This document shows, piece after piece, positions 7,173-16,470 of a stretch of 64,000 bases of DNA. The notes beneath the pieces were generated by a model. That model was given only the letters and a program-made list of their open reading frames with translations, searched no databases and was not told the origin of the DNA. The translations under genes and the position numbers were made by a program. The DNA lies in the NCBI GenBank assembly GCA_014896315.1, contig JADBKP010000006.1, positions 1-64,000 on the forward strand, in the 5' to 3' direction. This stretch comes from Limnochordales bacterium (GTDB lineage: Bacteria; Bacillota; Limnochordia; Limnochordales; DUMU01). Each line of letters begins with the position of its first letter. The stretch's first letter is position 1.

Positions 7173-9245
7173 CTAATAGCCGCGGATCTTCTCCACAATC
7201 GCCTCCGGCGTGAAGCCGAAATGCCTGGCCACGGCCTCGGCCGGGCCGCTCTCGCCAAAGCTCTCGATGCTGATCACCTGGTCTCCGGGCCGGGCCAGCC
7301 GGTACCACCCGCTGCCGACGCCGGCCTCGATAAACACCCGCCGCCCCGATTGCGGCAGTACCGACCGTTGGTACTCGGTGGGCTGGCGCAGGAAACGCTC
7401 CCGGCAGGGCATCGAGACGACGCGGCAGTGGTAGCCGAGGCTTGCCAGCTTCTCGGCTGCGGCCAGGGCAAGCGCGACTTCGCTACCGCTGGCCACCAGC
7501 GTCAGTTTCCGTTCATCGTCGCCACCGTTACCGTTACCTGTCAGCGAATTCGAAGCCGTATGGTCGGGTCCGCGGTCGGTGGAGGCGGCAGGCAGCACCT
7601 GCAGGAGATAACCGCCCCTCCTTACACCTTCGGCGACCACCTCCGGGGGATGGGGCAGCACCGGGAGATTCTGGCGGGTCAGCACCAGAGCGGTGGGGCC
7701 GTCGGTGCGCCGGAGCGCCTCGATCCAGGCCTGCCGGCTCTCCTCGGCGTCGGCCGGACGGATGACCTCAAGGTTGGGAATGAGGCGGAGTGACTCCAGC
7801 TGTTCGACTGGCTGGTGCGTGGGACCATCTTCGCCAACGTAGATTGAGTCATGGGTAAAGACGTAGATCACCGGCTGGCCCATCAATGCGGCCAGGCGAA
7901 TCGCCGGTCGCATGTAATCCGCGAAGACCAGGAAGGTCGAACCAAAGGCCCGGAAGCCCCGGTGCAGGCTGAGACCGTTGAGAATTGCCGCCATGGCATG
8001 TTCCCGCACGCCGAAGTGGAAGTTGCGGCCGCGGAAATCTCCTCGGGCAACATCTCCTTCGCCTTTAAGGTAGGTGTAGGTCGAGGGCGCGAGGTCGGCC
8101 GAACCGCCCACTAGATAGTGAACTTTCTTCGCGCAAGCCGCCAACACCTTACCGCCCGAACTGCGGGTCGACACCATCTCGCCGGGGGTAAAGTGCGGGA
8201 GAGCCTCCTCCAGGTCCTCGGGCAGCTGCAGCTCCATGGCCTCTTGCCATTCTTTGGCCTCCTGCGGATAAGCGGCTTGCCAGGCTGCAAACCGTTCTTC
8301 CCAGTTCTGGCGGACCGCTGCCCACGCCTGCCGGCGGGAGGCGAAGAACTCGTACACCTCGGCTGGTACATAGAAGGACTCCTCCGGCCAGCCGAGCTTC
8401 TGCTTGAGCGCCGCCACCGCTTCTGCGCCCAGCGGAGCTCCGTGGGCCTCGGCACTGTCTTCCTTCAAGCTCCCTTTCCCGATGCGGGTATGGGCCACAA
8501 TCAGATGCGGCCGTTCCTCCTGGCTTTGGGCATATTCCAGCGCCTGCCGCAGCCCTTCGACATCGTACCCATCGACCTCCACCACGTCCCAGCCCAAAGC
8601 CTTGTATCTGCCGGTCACCGACTCGGTGAAAGCGAGCTCAGTGCTCCCTTCGATGGAGATCCTGTTGCAGTCATAGATCACGATCAGCCGGCCCAGTCCC
8701 AGGTGTCCGGCCAGAGATGAGGCTTCGTTGGTTATCCCCTCCATCATGTCGCCGTCGCCTGCGAGGACATAAGTCCGGTGGTCGACGATGGTGTGCCCGG
8801 GCCGGTTGTAGCGGGCGGCCAGCATCCGTTCGGCGATGGCCATTCCCACCGCCGTGCTCAGCCCCTGTCCCAGCGGTCCGGTGGTGGTCTCAACCCCGGG
8901 AGTGCGGCCGTACTCGGGATGGCCGGGGGTTCGGGAGCCAAGCTGGCGGAAGTTTACCAGTTCCGCCAGCGGGAGATCGTAACCGGTCAGGTGCAGCAGG
9001 GCATAAAGCCACATCGACCCGTGCCCTGCTGACAATACGAAGCGGTCCCGGTCGGGCCATTGCGGCTGGGTGGGATCGTGCTTCAGCACTTCACCAAAGA
9101 GCAATGCTCCGATCTCTGCCGTCCCGAGCGGTAGCCCCGGGTGACCCGACCTGGCCTTCTCTATAGCTTCGGCGCTCAGCACCCGGACCGTGTTGGCGAT
9201 CAACTCTATCATCCTCGGCTCGATCTTCCCTGCCCGCAGCTCCAT
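7173..9245 (-). CDS. tkt: transketolase
   Basis: Transfers two-carbon units between sugar phosphates in the pentose phosphate pathway using thiamine diphosphate. The 690-residue protein has the whole family layout: SGHPGLPLGTAEIG near residue 35, the ThDP-binding GDGDMMEG (163-170) to NRISIEG, the pyrimidine-domain segment FGVREHAMAAILNGL, HDSIYVGEDGPTHQPVEQL, and a C-terminal domain ending FGFTPEAIVEKI. An insert of roughly 25 polar residues (AASTDRGPDHTASNSLTGNG) lies before the C-terminal domain and makes it slightly longer than usual. The start is the ATG at 9245 with GGAAGGAG upstream at long spacing; a downstream start at RMIELIANTVRVL would better match relatives. It stands alone, facing the same way as the ABC genes. 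Confidence 0.96.
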   Translation of the reverse strand: MELRAGKIEPRMIELIANTVRVLSAEAIEKARSGHPGLPLGTAEIGALLFGEVLKHDPTQPQWPDRDRFVLSAGHGSMWLYALLHLTGYDLPLAELVNFRQLGSRTPGHPEYGRTPGVETTTGPLGQGLSTAVGMAIAERMLAARYNRPGHTIVDHRTYVLAGDGDMMEGITNEASSLAGHLGLGRLIVIYDCNRISIEGSTELAFTESVTGRYKALGWDVVEVDGYDVEGLRQALEYAQSQEERPHLIVAHTRIGKGSLKEDSAEAHGAPLGAEAVAALKQKLGWPEESFYVPAEVYEFFASRRQAWAAVRQNWEERFAAWQAAYPQEAKEWQEAMELQLPEDLEEALPHFTPGEMVSTRSSGGKVLAACAKKVHYLVGGSADLAPSTYTYLKGEGDVARGDFRGRNFHFGVREHAMAAILNGLSLHRGFRAFGSTFLVFADYMRPAIRLAALMGQPVIYVFTHDSIYVGEDGPTHQPVEQLESLRLIPNLEVIRPADAEESRQAWIEALRRTDGPTALVLTRQNLPVLPHPPEVVAEGVRRGGYLLQVLPAASTDRGPDHTASNSLTGNGNGGDDERKLTLVASGSEVALALAAAEKLASLGYHCRVVSMPCRERFLRQPTEYQRSVLPQSGRRVFIEAGVGSGWYRLARPGDQVISIESFGESGPAEAVARHFGFTPEAIVEKIRGY

Positions 9246-9307
9246 ATGTGACTCTCTCGCTCCTTCCGGGATGGTCTGGACTCGCTCACAAAGTTCTCGT
9301 TACCAAA

Positions 9308-10669
9308 TCATACACCCGGCAGCTTCTCCCCATTTCGGAGCGCACGCCATGCTTCCTTCCAGGAGACCCGCCGGAAGCGAAGTATGTTGGCGTGATAGAG
9401 GCGGGCCGCGAGCAGGATGGTGAGCAACGTCAGAACGATGGAGAGTGCCACCTGCCAGGCGGGTACCGGTGTCAATATCACCCGGGTGAACATTACCATC
9501 GGCGTAAAGAAGGGAATGAGTGAACCGATCACCGCCAGCAGGTTGTCAGAACGCGTGAACGAGGAGAAAGCGAGGAAGTAGGCGATGATGATTAACGTGA
9601 TAGTGGGGAACATCACCGCGTTCATCTCTTCAACCCGGCTGGCCATGGAGGCGAACCCCGCGTTGAGAACGGCATACAGGAAGTATCCCAAAAGGAAGAA
9701 GAGGGTGAAGTAAAGGAGAATCGGCAGGGGGATCGCGGCGAGGAGCGACGCCCCGTTCTCCAGAGGCAGTAACCTTTGCAGCTGCCCGGAGGAGAGAGTG
9801 ATGACCAGCCCACCCGCGGTCCAGATGCCGAACTGCAAAAGGCCGGCCAGCCCGATGCCGAGCACCTTGCCGATCAAAATATGAATGGGTCGGGCGGCCG
9901 ACACGAGCATCTCCACCACGCGGCTGCTCTTCTCCTGCACCACGCCCATGGCGATCATGTTGCCGTAGAGGATGGCGGCCATGTAGAGGGCGATCAGCAG
10001 GAAGTACGTCAGGATTTCTGAGAAAACCTGTGCGCGGTCGCTAAAGCGGGGGCTGACGTCCCGTCCCTCTACCAGCGTCGGGACGGAGATGGTCGCAATC
10101 TGCTCCGGGGAGAGCCCCGCTTCGCGGGCTCGATAGAGTGCGGCCACCGGTTCAACGACGGCCCGCACGAAGCCGATTTCGGTGTTGCTAACCTCTTTGC
10201 GCGTAAAGCGAACTTTAAGTGAACCCTCTTCTTTTCCAATCCAAATATAGGCGTCAATCCTCCCCTCTTTGACGAGGGGGTCGAGTTGTGCCTGAGTTCT
10301 TGCCCAATCGGCGCCGGGTGGGAGGCTGCGGACGGCACTCTCCTGGCTTTCGGCAGGGGATACGAAATGCCAGCTCGGGCGGAAGGCCGCAGGAATGCTG
10401 CCAAGCGCCTGCGTTAACTCCTGGACCAGCGCTCGTGGCTCTCCCGCCTCGGGTTGCCATTCGGGTCCCGTTATGACGACAACCTCCACAGGGTCGGCGG
10501 CGTCGCGAGAGGCCAGGTAGTCGATAAGCGCGGGAACGAAGGAGAGCCCGATCAAGAGCAACAAGCCGATGATGGTGGTGATGATGTAGGCACGGTTGTG
10601 TACCAGCTGACGGAACTCGCGGCTGGCGACTACCCACCAGCTGGCCGGGGCCGTTTTGAATTCACTCAT
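9308..10669 (-). CDS. ABC-2 type exporter permease (NatB-like)
   Basis: A 453-residue integral membrane protein. One N-terminal segment (YIITTIIGLLLLIGLSFVPAL) is followed by a ~150-residue extracytoplasmic domain and five or more C-terminal membrane segments, including the conserved AMGVVQEKSSRVVEMLVSAARP motif of NatB/ABC-2 permeases. It pairs with the upstream ATPase; the genes overlap by 8 bases, so they are co-translated. NatAB systems export Na+, but related pairs export antibiotics or lipids and the substrate here cannot be read from the sequence. Confidence 0.88.
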   Translation of the reverse strand: MSEFKTAPASWWVVASREFRQLVHNRAYIITTIIGLLLLIGLSFVPALIDYLASRDAADPVEVVVITGPEWQPEAGEPRALVQELTQALGSIPAAFRPSWHFVSPAESQESAVRSLPPGADWARTQAQLDPLVKEGRIDAYIWIGKEEGSLKVRFTRKEVSNTEIGFVRAVVEPVAALYRAREAGLSPEQIATISVPTLVEGRDVSPRFSDRAQVFSEILTYFLLIALYMAAILYGNMIAMGVVQEKSSRVVEMLVSAARPIHILIGKVLGIGLAGLLQFGIWTAGGLVITLSSGQLQRLLPLENGASLLAAIPLPILLYFTLFFLLGYFLYAVLNAGFASMASRVEEMNAVMFPTITLIIIAYFLAFSSFTRSDNLLAVIGSLIPFFTPMVMFTRVILTPVPAWQVALSIVLTLLTILLAARLYHANILRFRRVSWKEAWRALRNGEKLPGV

Positions 10670-11582
10670 TGCCAGCTTCTCCTCCCATGATTGTGATGTA
10701 GACGTCTTCGAGAGACGGAGGTGTTACCTCAAAGCGGGTGACCGTGGCGCCGGTCGCGACTGCCTGCCGCAGTACCTGCTGCGGGTCGAAACCGGCCGGC
10801 ACCTCGACCTCCCAGCCAGCCGGGGTGTGCCTTGGCGCAGGTAGCTCGGCAAAAGAGCGCAGGAGTTCGACCGTCCCGTCGCGCCCGCCGTCTACCTGGA
10901 GCCGCAAAAGCATCCGCCCAGTGGAACGGCGTACTTCATCCACTGTCCCTTCCACCACAATCTGACCGCCGCGGATCAGCGCCATCCGCTGGCACAACTC
11001 CTCGACGTGTTCCATGCGGTGGGTGGAAAAAAGAATGGTGGTACCTTGAGTGGCAAGGCTGACGAGCGCCTCCTTGAGTAGACGCACGTTTACGGGGTCG
11101 AGGCCGGAAAACGGTTCATCTAGAATGAGGAGTTCGGGATGGTGGAGCAGCGCAGCAACGAATTGCACTTTCTGGGCATTACCCTTGCTGAGCTCTTCCA
11201 CTTTCTTGGTGGCGTGTTCGGTCAGATCGAGCCGGGCAATCCACTCATCAATCTCACGGTCGACGCCGGGGCCGCTGATGCCGTGCAAAGCGGCGAAAAA
11301 GCGTAACTGTTCCCGGATGGTCATGTTGGGGTAGAGACCCCGTTCCTCCGGGAGGTAACCGAAGTAGCGTGATGCCACTTTACGGACGGGCTGTCCTTTC
11401 CAGGTGATCTCGCCCCGGTCCGGGTTGAGAATGGTCATGATCATTCTCATAGTGGTGGTTTTCCCGGCCCCGTTTGGTCCGATCAGGCCGTAGATCATGC
11501 CCGGTGGGACATCCAGAGAGACCTTTCGTACTGCCGCGATATCACCGAACGACTTGCTTACTTCCCTTACCGCCAGCCCCAC
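10662..11582 (-). CDS. ABC transporter ATP-binding protein (NatA-like)
   Basis: An ATPase of 306 residues from the GTG at 11582, preceded by GAGGAGGTG at 6-base spacing; the track start at 11654 adds a non-homologous leader. Motifs: Walker A GPNGAGKTTT, signature LSKGNAQKVQF (a degenerate LSGGQ, as in this exporter subfamily), Walker B LLILDEPFSGLDP, and switch His in FSTHRMEHVEEL. The C-terminal domain (about residues 220-300) is typical of NatA/DrrA-type ATPases. It drives the permease encoded immediately downstream. Confidence 0.92.
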   Translation of the reverse strand: MGLAVREVSKSFGDIAAVRKVSLDVPPGMIYGLIGPNGAGKTTTMRMIMTILNPDRGEITWKGQPVRKVASRYFGYLPEERGLYPNMTIREQLRFFAALHGISGPGVDREIDEWIARLDLTEHATKKVEELSKGNAQKVQFVAALLHHPELLILDEPFSGLDPVNVRLLKEALVSLATQGTTILFSTHRMEHVEELCQRMALIRGGQIVVEGTVDEVRRSTGRMLLRLQVDGGRDGTVELLRSFAELPAPRHTPAGWEVEVPAGFDPQQVLRQAVATGATVTRFEVTPPSLEDVYITIMGGEAGNE

Positions 11583-11810
11583 GCTGGCACCTCCTCGGCA
11601 ATAGGTTGCTCGACTGCCACTGCAGCAAGCGGCCGGCCCGCCGACCGCTGACACTCAAGCGTACCATACCGCTTTCCACGGCTCAACTTGACGCAATTCT
11701 ACTCTACCTGGGCTGCAGGAAGCCAGCGGGCCAGGAAGAATTGGGGGAAAACGAGGCACTGGTCAGACCACGGCAATACACGGTTCACATGCAGAAAGGA
11801 GTCCGCAGGG

Positions 11811-12620
11811 GTGAACTACGCGCAAGATAGGACCCGGGTTCAGCCACTCCGGCGCTTGCAGTTTGAGCGGTTGGCGGTAGAGGTATACAAGACGCGGGAG
11901 GATATGGGTGCGGCGGCCGCAGCACGGGTGGCGGAGGCGTTGCGGCAGACCCTGGCCGCCCGCAGCGGGCCGCACGGGGCGCGAATCATCTTTGCCGCCG
12001 CTCCCTCGCAAAACGAGTTTCTCCACTTTCTGCAGCAGGAAGGAGGTATCGATTGGTCGCGGGTAGTCGGTTTCCACCTGGATGAGTATTTGGGGCTGCC
12101 GGCCGACGCGCCGCAGAGTTTCCGCACTTATCTCCGCAACCACATCATCACCGCGGTCAAGCCGGGCGTGATGAACTGGATCAACGGTGAGTGTGCCGAT
12201 CCGGCTGCCGAATGTGAAAGGTATGCGCGGCTTCTGGACTCCAGTCCCCTGGACGTGGCCTGCGTAGGCATAGGGGAAAACGGTCATCTGGCCTTCAACG
12301 ACCCGCCGGTAGCCGATTTTGCCGATCCGGTCAGTGTCAAGGTGGTGGAGCTCGATCCCCGCGACCGCCAACAGCAGGTGAATGATGGCTGTTTTCCTGA
12401 CCTGGAGGCGGTACCCAGGTACGCCATAACGGTGACGATCCCGCCCATCATGCGCAGCCGGTTCATCTCCTGTGTAGTACCAGGGCCGCGCAAGGCGGAA
12501 GCGGTACGGGCGGCGTTGACCGGACCGATCACCACGGACTGCCCGGCTTCGATACTGCGCCGGCATCCCAATGCAGTGCTCTTCCTGGATGAAGCGGCAG
12601 CCTCGCTTCTCACCCTCTAG
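11811..12620 (+). CDS. nagB: glucosamine-6-phosphate deaminase-like protein
   Basis: A NagB/6-phosphogluconolactonase-fold enzyme of 269 residues, started at the GTG 11811 with AAAGGAG 9 bases upstream; the track start at 11688 is too long. Key segments are AAPSQNEFLHFL, GFHLDEYLGL and the catalytic-site signature VGIGENGHLAFNDPP. These match enzymes converting glucosamine-6-phosphate to fructose-6-phosphate and ammonia. It is divergent at the N-terminus and stands alone between divergent and convergent neighbours. No nagA is adjacent, though a GH84 N-acetylglucosaminidase lies at 47.9 kb in the same window. A specialised isomerase of this fold cannot be excluded. Confidence 0.88.
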   Translation: MNYAQDRTRVQPLRRLQFERLAVEVYKTREDMGAAAAARVAEALRQTLAARSGPHGARIIFAAAPSQNEFLHFLQQEGGIDWSRVVGFHLDEYLGLPADAPQSFRTYLRNHIITAVKPGVMNWINGECADPAAECERYARLLDSSPLDVACVGIGENGHLAFNDPPVADFADPVSVKVVELDPRDRQQQVNDGCFPDLEAVPRYAITVTIPPIMRSRFISCVVPGPRKAEAVRAALTGPITTDCPASILRRHPNAVLFLDEAAASLLTL

Positions 12621-12654
12621 TGGTCTCACACTGCCTGCAGGTGCCGCAGGTGGC

Positions 12655-14814
12655 TCATAGTCTTACCTGGACCACGTCCCGATCGAGCCCGGCGAGCGCT
12701 GCTGCCACGTTGGCCTGCAGCCGGCGGTCGTGGGGCAGAGCGGTTGCCATCTGGCGTAGCAGGTCGATGGCCTGCCGGCAGATGAAGAAAAGATCGCCGG
12801 GCTCAAGTCCCCATTCCTGCAGGATCTCGAGCAGGCTTGCTCCGGCGGCCCAGGCCTGTACCGGCGCGGCTACGGGGACGCAAAGGTAAAGATCCTCGTC
12901 TTCGGCAAGGGTCAGGTGGGCGGTGCGGGCGGTCCGCCGCAGGCGGTCGGCCACGGCTGACACCTCGCCCCACCAGCCCGGAGGATGCAGGCGAAGGTGC
13001 AGCCCGCCCTCGGGGTCGCTCTCCTCGTAGGCAAGGGCGGCGGAGAGCCCGGCCAGCTCAGGAGGCGTGAGCCGTTGCGGAATGCCCTCATAGAGCAGTT
13101 CTGCCACAAGCAGCTCTCTTACATAAAGGTTGCGGCTGATCTCTCCCCGGGGCAGAAGGTCGGGGAAGGCGCAGGCGTCCGGGAAGGCTATGTGGCCGAG
13201 AACTTCCAGGACGCGTAGACGCCGAAGGTACTCATTCAGCAGAGAAGTGAGTGTAGGTGGAGGACCGGAGCCGCCTTCGGTACGGCGCTGCTGGTGCACC
13301 GCCAGGGATTTTTGCAAGAGTTCCCGGACTCCCTGGACGCCCCGTTCCAGCGTCAGGTTGAGGACCAGACTGTAGGAGAGGTGGAGCTGGCTGTTGACCG
13401 GTTCGGGGAGGACGGAGTCCCAGTCGGTCAGGGGCAGGATGCGTTCGAAATCGCTGCGGGCCAGCCAGCGCGCCAGATCGGCAAAGTCGATCCTGCTGAT
13501 CACCGTTCCCACCCGATCCAGGCCGCGTCGGCCGGCCCGCCCGGCCATCTGCAGGTACTCCTGCCGAGTGAGAAACCGTGTTCCGGTCCCGGTCTGTTTC
13601 ACCAGAGAGTCAAAACAGACCGAGCGCACCGGCATGTTGACTCCTACGGCGAAGGTCTCGGTCGCATAGAGCACGCGCAGGACCCGACGCTCCAGGAGGT
13701 TCTCGACAATCCGCTTCACCGCAGGCAGGAGGCCGGCGTGATGATAGGCGATGCCCCTACGCCATAGCTCGAGCAATACCGGCAGGTCTGGTATCTGCGC
13801 CGGTTCGAGTCCCAGTTGGTCCAGGGTCTGTTTGACGGTGACGCGTACAGTCTCTTTTTCGACCGGCCGCAGGAAGTCCCGCCGGCGGGCGAGCTCTGCC
13901 GCCCGCTCCTCGGTGCCGCGGCGGCTGAAGACGAAGTAGAGGGTGGGGAAGAGCCGTTCCTGCTGGATGAACTGCACAAGGTCGAGGTGGGTGGTCCGCC
14001 TTACCGGCTCAACCTCCGGTGACAGGCGCTGCATAACCAACCGGTGGCGCAGGTGGGCAGCCATCTCCGTCCCGGGAATCGTCTCCGCTTTGGTGTCCAG
14101 TTCGTCCCGGTCGGGAAAGATGCTGTCACTGAAAGCGGTGAGCAGCCCCGGGAGGTCCACCGCTCCGCAGGCATTGTTGAAATAGAGGTGGACCAGGGGT
14201 ACGCTCCGTTCACTGGATACTACCAGCGAGCATGGCTCTCCCTGGACGGCGGCGATCCAGCCGGCCAGCTCCCGGCCGTTGGCAATGGTAGCGGACAGCC
14301 CCAGGATGTGGACACCCCGGGGCAGCAGAAGAATGATCTCCTCCCAGACCGTGCCGCGGGTTGGATGACCGAGGTAGTGGATTTCGTCCAGTATCACCCA
14401 GGCCAGACCGGACAGGCGCCGGTCCTGTTGCTTGCGCAACAGGAGGTTACGCAGCACCTCCGCGGTCATGAGCAGAAGGGGAGCGTCTGTCTGGTAGCTG
14501 ATATCGCCGGTCAGGATACCCACATTCTGCTGGCCAAAGCGCTTTCTGAACTCCCGGTACTTCTGGTTAACTAGCGCTTTGATCGGACCGGTATAGATCA
14601 GGCGGCCTCCGTCCGCCAGGGTTTTTTCCACCAGGTAGTCGGCGATCAGAGTCTTGCCGGAGCCGGTTGGAGCACACACCAGCGTGGAGGTTGCCTGGTT
14701 CAGGTGCATGATGGCCCGGGTCTGGAACTCGTCCAGGGTCAGATGGCGGTAGTGGGTTACCAGGACCGGACCGGCCTTTTCCCGGCGTCCGCGTGATGAA
14801 TGACCCACATGCAT
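12655..14814 (-). CDS. Ski2-like DEAD/DEAH-box RNA helicase
   Basis: A superfamily-2 helicase of about 719 residues. Motif I is APTGSGKT, motif II DEIH, motif III SAT, and motif VI QMAGRAGRRGLD, the latter typical of Ski2/Mtr4 relatives. The C-terminal 150 residues resemble a DSHCT-like helical region (LTPPELAGLSAALAYEE). Bacterial members are thought to unwind structured RNA. The start at ATG 14814 is chosen over 14892 because AAGGGGG adjoins it, although that spacing is too short to be convincing; homology begins near HYRHLTLDEFQTRAI. It is divergently transcribed from the aroF leader promoter. Confidence 0.88.
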   Translation of the reverse strand: MHVGHSSRGRREKAGPVLVTHYRHLTLDEFQTRAIMHLNQATSTLVCAPTGSGKTLIADYLVEKTLADGGRLIYTGPIKALVNQKYREFRKRFGQQNVGILTGDISYQTDAPLLLMTAEVLRNLLLRKQQDRRLSGLAWVILDEIHYLGHPTRGTVWEEIILLLPRGVHILGLSATIANGRELAGWIAAVQGEPCSLVVSSERSVPLVHLYFNNACGAVDLPGLLTAFSDSIFPDRDELDTKAETIPGTEMAAHLRHRLVMQRLSPEVEPVRRTTHLDLVQFIQQERLFPTLYFVFSRRGTEERAAELARRRDFLRPVEKETVRVTVKQTLDQLGLEPAQIPDLPVLLELWRRGIAYHHAGLLPAVKRIVENLLERRVLRVLYATETFAVGVNMPVRSVCFDSLVKQTGTGTRFLTRQEYLQMAGRAGRRGLDRVGTVISRIDFADLARWLARSDFERILPLTDWDSVLPEPVNSQLHLSYSLVLNLTLERGVQGVRELLQKSLAVHQQRRTEGGSGPPPTLTSLLNEYLRRLRVLEVLGHIAFPDACAFPDLLPRGEISRNLYVRELLVAELLYEGIPQRLTPPELAGLSAALAYEESDPEGGLHLRLHPPGWWGEVSAVADRLRRTARTAHLTLAEDEDLYLCVPVAAPVQAWAAGASLLEILQEWGLEPGDLFFICRQAIDLLRQMATALPHDRRLQANVAAALAGLDRDVVQVRL

Positions 14815-14858
14815 CCCCCTTCTGCCGGCCGCTTTTTCGGTAATAGTACTGCTTGCCG

Positions 14859-14887
14859 TTGACAAGGGGATATCCACCCGGTAGGAT
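14859..14887 (+). promoter_or_regulatory. sigma-A promoter of T-box/aroF transcript
   Basis: TTGACA at 14859-14864, a 17-base spacer and TAGGAT at 14882-14887, about 25 bases before T-box stem I. Confidence 0.8.
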
Positions 14888-14911
14888 AGCATTTAACAAC
14901 CTTCCCCGTGC

Positions 14912-15270
14912 ACAACGATGACGGAGAGGAGTAGCCGGAGAAGGCGGCGGACAGAGAGGCGGCCGCCTGCTGAGAGGTCGCCCGCCTGCCTGGCCGGTGA
15001 AGTTCGCTCCTGAGTTGCAGGCTGAAGTGGCTGACTCAAGCCATTGTAGGCCGGGCCGGTGTCCCACCGTTACAGGGGAGCGGGCCTCACAGACGCGGGG
15101 ACGGGGGTGGTGCGGGCATCAGCACGTGCCGCCCGCAGAATACGACACCCGCGGAAGTGGCGCCCGGCAGAGTGGTCCGGGTCTACTCGCCCTCGATTTG
15201 GGCAAAGAAGCCCGGGCAATTCAGGTGGTACCGCGGGAGAGACCTCGCCCTGAAACGGCGAGGTTTTTTG
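14912..15270 (+). promoter_or_regulatory. T-box leader, predicted tRNA-Phe specific
   Basis: Stem I elements GAGAGGAGTAGCC and ACAGAGAGGCGG are followed by the specifier region GGTGAAGTTCGCTCCTGAG. Aligned from its 3' side with the Trp T-box of this window (GAATGGGCCCGGGAG), the specifier is TTC (15003-15005), a Phe codon. The antiterminator T-box AGGTGGTACCGCGGGAG lies at 15223-15239, and the terminator CCTCGCC-CTGAAAC-GGCGAGG plus six T at 15243-15269. Uncharged tRNA-Phe should allow read-through into aroF. Confidence 0.9.
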
Positions 15271-15342
15271 TTTTTCCCCAATGCGGGTTGGATAGCCGCC
15301 GCCGGGGTTGGGATTGTCAGGATCGCTAAGGGGGCGTTATCG

Positions 15343-16437
15343 ATGATCATCGTTATGCGTATGGGGGCAACCGAGGCTGAGATCAATGAAGTCAGTCGCC
15401 GGCTGGCCGACCTGGGGCTGCGAGCCCACCCTATTTACGGCGAGAAGCGTACGGTAATCGGCGCTGTAGGTGAGGGAAGATTCCCGGATCGGGAGTCACT
15501 TGAGGCGCTTCCGGGAGTTGAACGGGTGATTCCCATTCTGGAGCCGTTCAAGCTGGTAAACAGGGCGGTTAACCCGGCCGGTAGTATCGTGCGAGTGGGA
15601 GATGTTCCCATCGGTGGCGAAGAGGTAGTGATCATCGCCGGGCCATGCGCCGTGGAGAGCTGGCCTCAGCTTATCTCCACGGCCCGGGCGGTGAAAGCGG
15701 CGGGCGCCCGGATCCTCCGGGGCGGAGCGTTCAAACCCCGGACATCACCCTACAGCTTCCAGGGATTGGGCAAAGAGGCGCTGGAGCTTCTTGCCCGTGC
15801 CCGCCAGGCTACCGGGCTTCCGGTGGTGACCGAAGTCCTCTCGGTCCGTCAGGTTGAACTGGTGGCGCAGTACGCGGACGCTTTGCAGATCGGCGCGAGA
15901 AACATGCAAAACTTTGAACTTTTGCGGGAGGTCGGCCGTCAGAACAAACCGGTTCTCCTCAAACGGGGGCTCTCCGCCACTATTGAGGAGTGGCTGATGG
16001 CGGCCGAGTACATCGCAAGCGAGGGGAACCAGCAGATTGTCCTGGTGGAGCGGGGGATCCGCACCTACGAGAATACCACCCGCAGCACGCTGGATGTGAG
16101 TGCGGTGGTCGTGGCCCGGGGACTGACCCACCTTCCCATCCTGGTCGATCCGAGCCATGCTGCCGGCCGGCGCGACTGGGTGGCGGGGCTTGGCCGTGCG
16201 GGGATAGCGGCCGGGGCAGATGGCCTCATGATCGAGGTGCACCCCAATCCGCAGGAGGCGTTGTCGGATGGCCCGCAGGCCTTGACGCCGGAGATGTTTG
16301 CCGAACTGATGCGTGCGCTCAGACCCCTGGTGCTGGCGGTGGGCCGCACGCTGGCCCCGGCGGCGACTGTCCCGGATCAAGGACAGGTAACGCCAGTGGC
16401 AGCCGGGGCGCTAGAGGGTTTGGGTCTTTCTGGTTGA
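15343..16437 (+). CDS. aroF: 3-deoxy-7-phosphoheptulonate (DAHP) synthase
   Basis: Catalyses the first step of the shikimate pathway, joining phosphoenolpyruvate and erythrose-4-phosphate. The 364-residue protein begins at ATG 15343 (AAGGGGG upstream); the longer track ORF starts inside the T-box. An N-terminal ferredoxin-like regulatory domain of about 70 residues ([21 protein letters not shown]) precedes the barrel, as in the Thermotoga-type AroF/AroH subfamily, where it can mediate feedback inhibition. Barrel motifs include [40 protein letters not shown] and DPSHAAG. Expression is governed by the Phe T-box upstream, so synthesis responds to phenylalanine starvation. Confidence 0.96.
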   Translation: MIIVMRMGATEAEINEVSRRLADLGLRAHPIYGEKRTVIGAVGEGRFPDRESLEALPGVERVIPILEPFKLVNRAVNPAGSIVRVGDVPIGGEEVVIIAGPCAVESWPQLISTARAVKAAGARILRGGAFKPRTSPYSFQGLGKEALELLARARQATGLPVVTEVLSVRQVELVAQYADALQIGARNMQNFELLREVGRQNKPVLLKRGLSATIEEWLMAAEYIASEGNQQIVLVERGIRTYENTTRSTLDVSAVVVARGLTHLPILVDPSHAAGRRDWVAGLGRAGIAAGADGLMIEVHPNPQEALSDGPQALTPEMFAELMRALRPLVLAVGRTLAPAATVPDQGQVTPVAAGALEGLGLSG

Positions 16438-16470
16438 GCTGGTCCGTTGGGCTTCTGCGAAAGGAGGAAC

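Noticed and set aside
15157-15342. N-terminal extension of DAHP synthase in the ORF track
   Set aside because: This stretch is the T-box antiterminator/terminator; homology and the ribosome binding site place the start at 15343.
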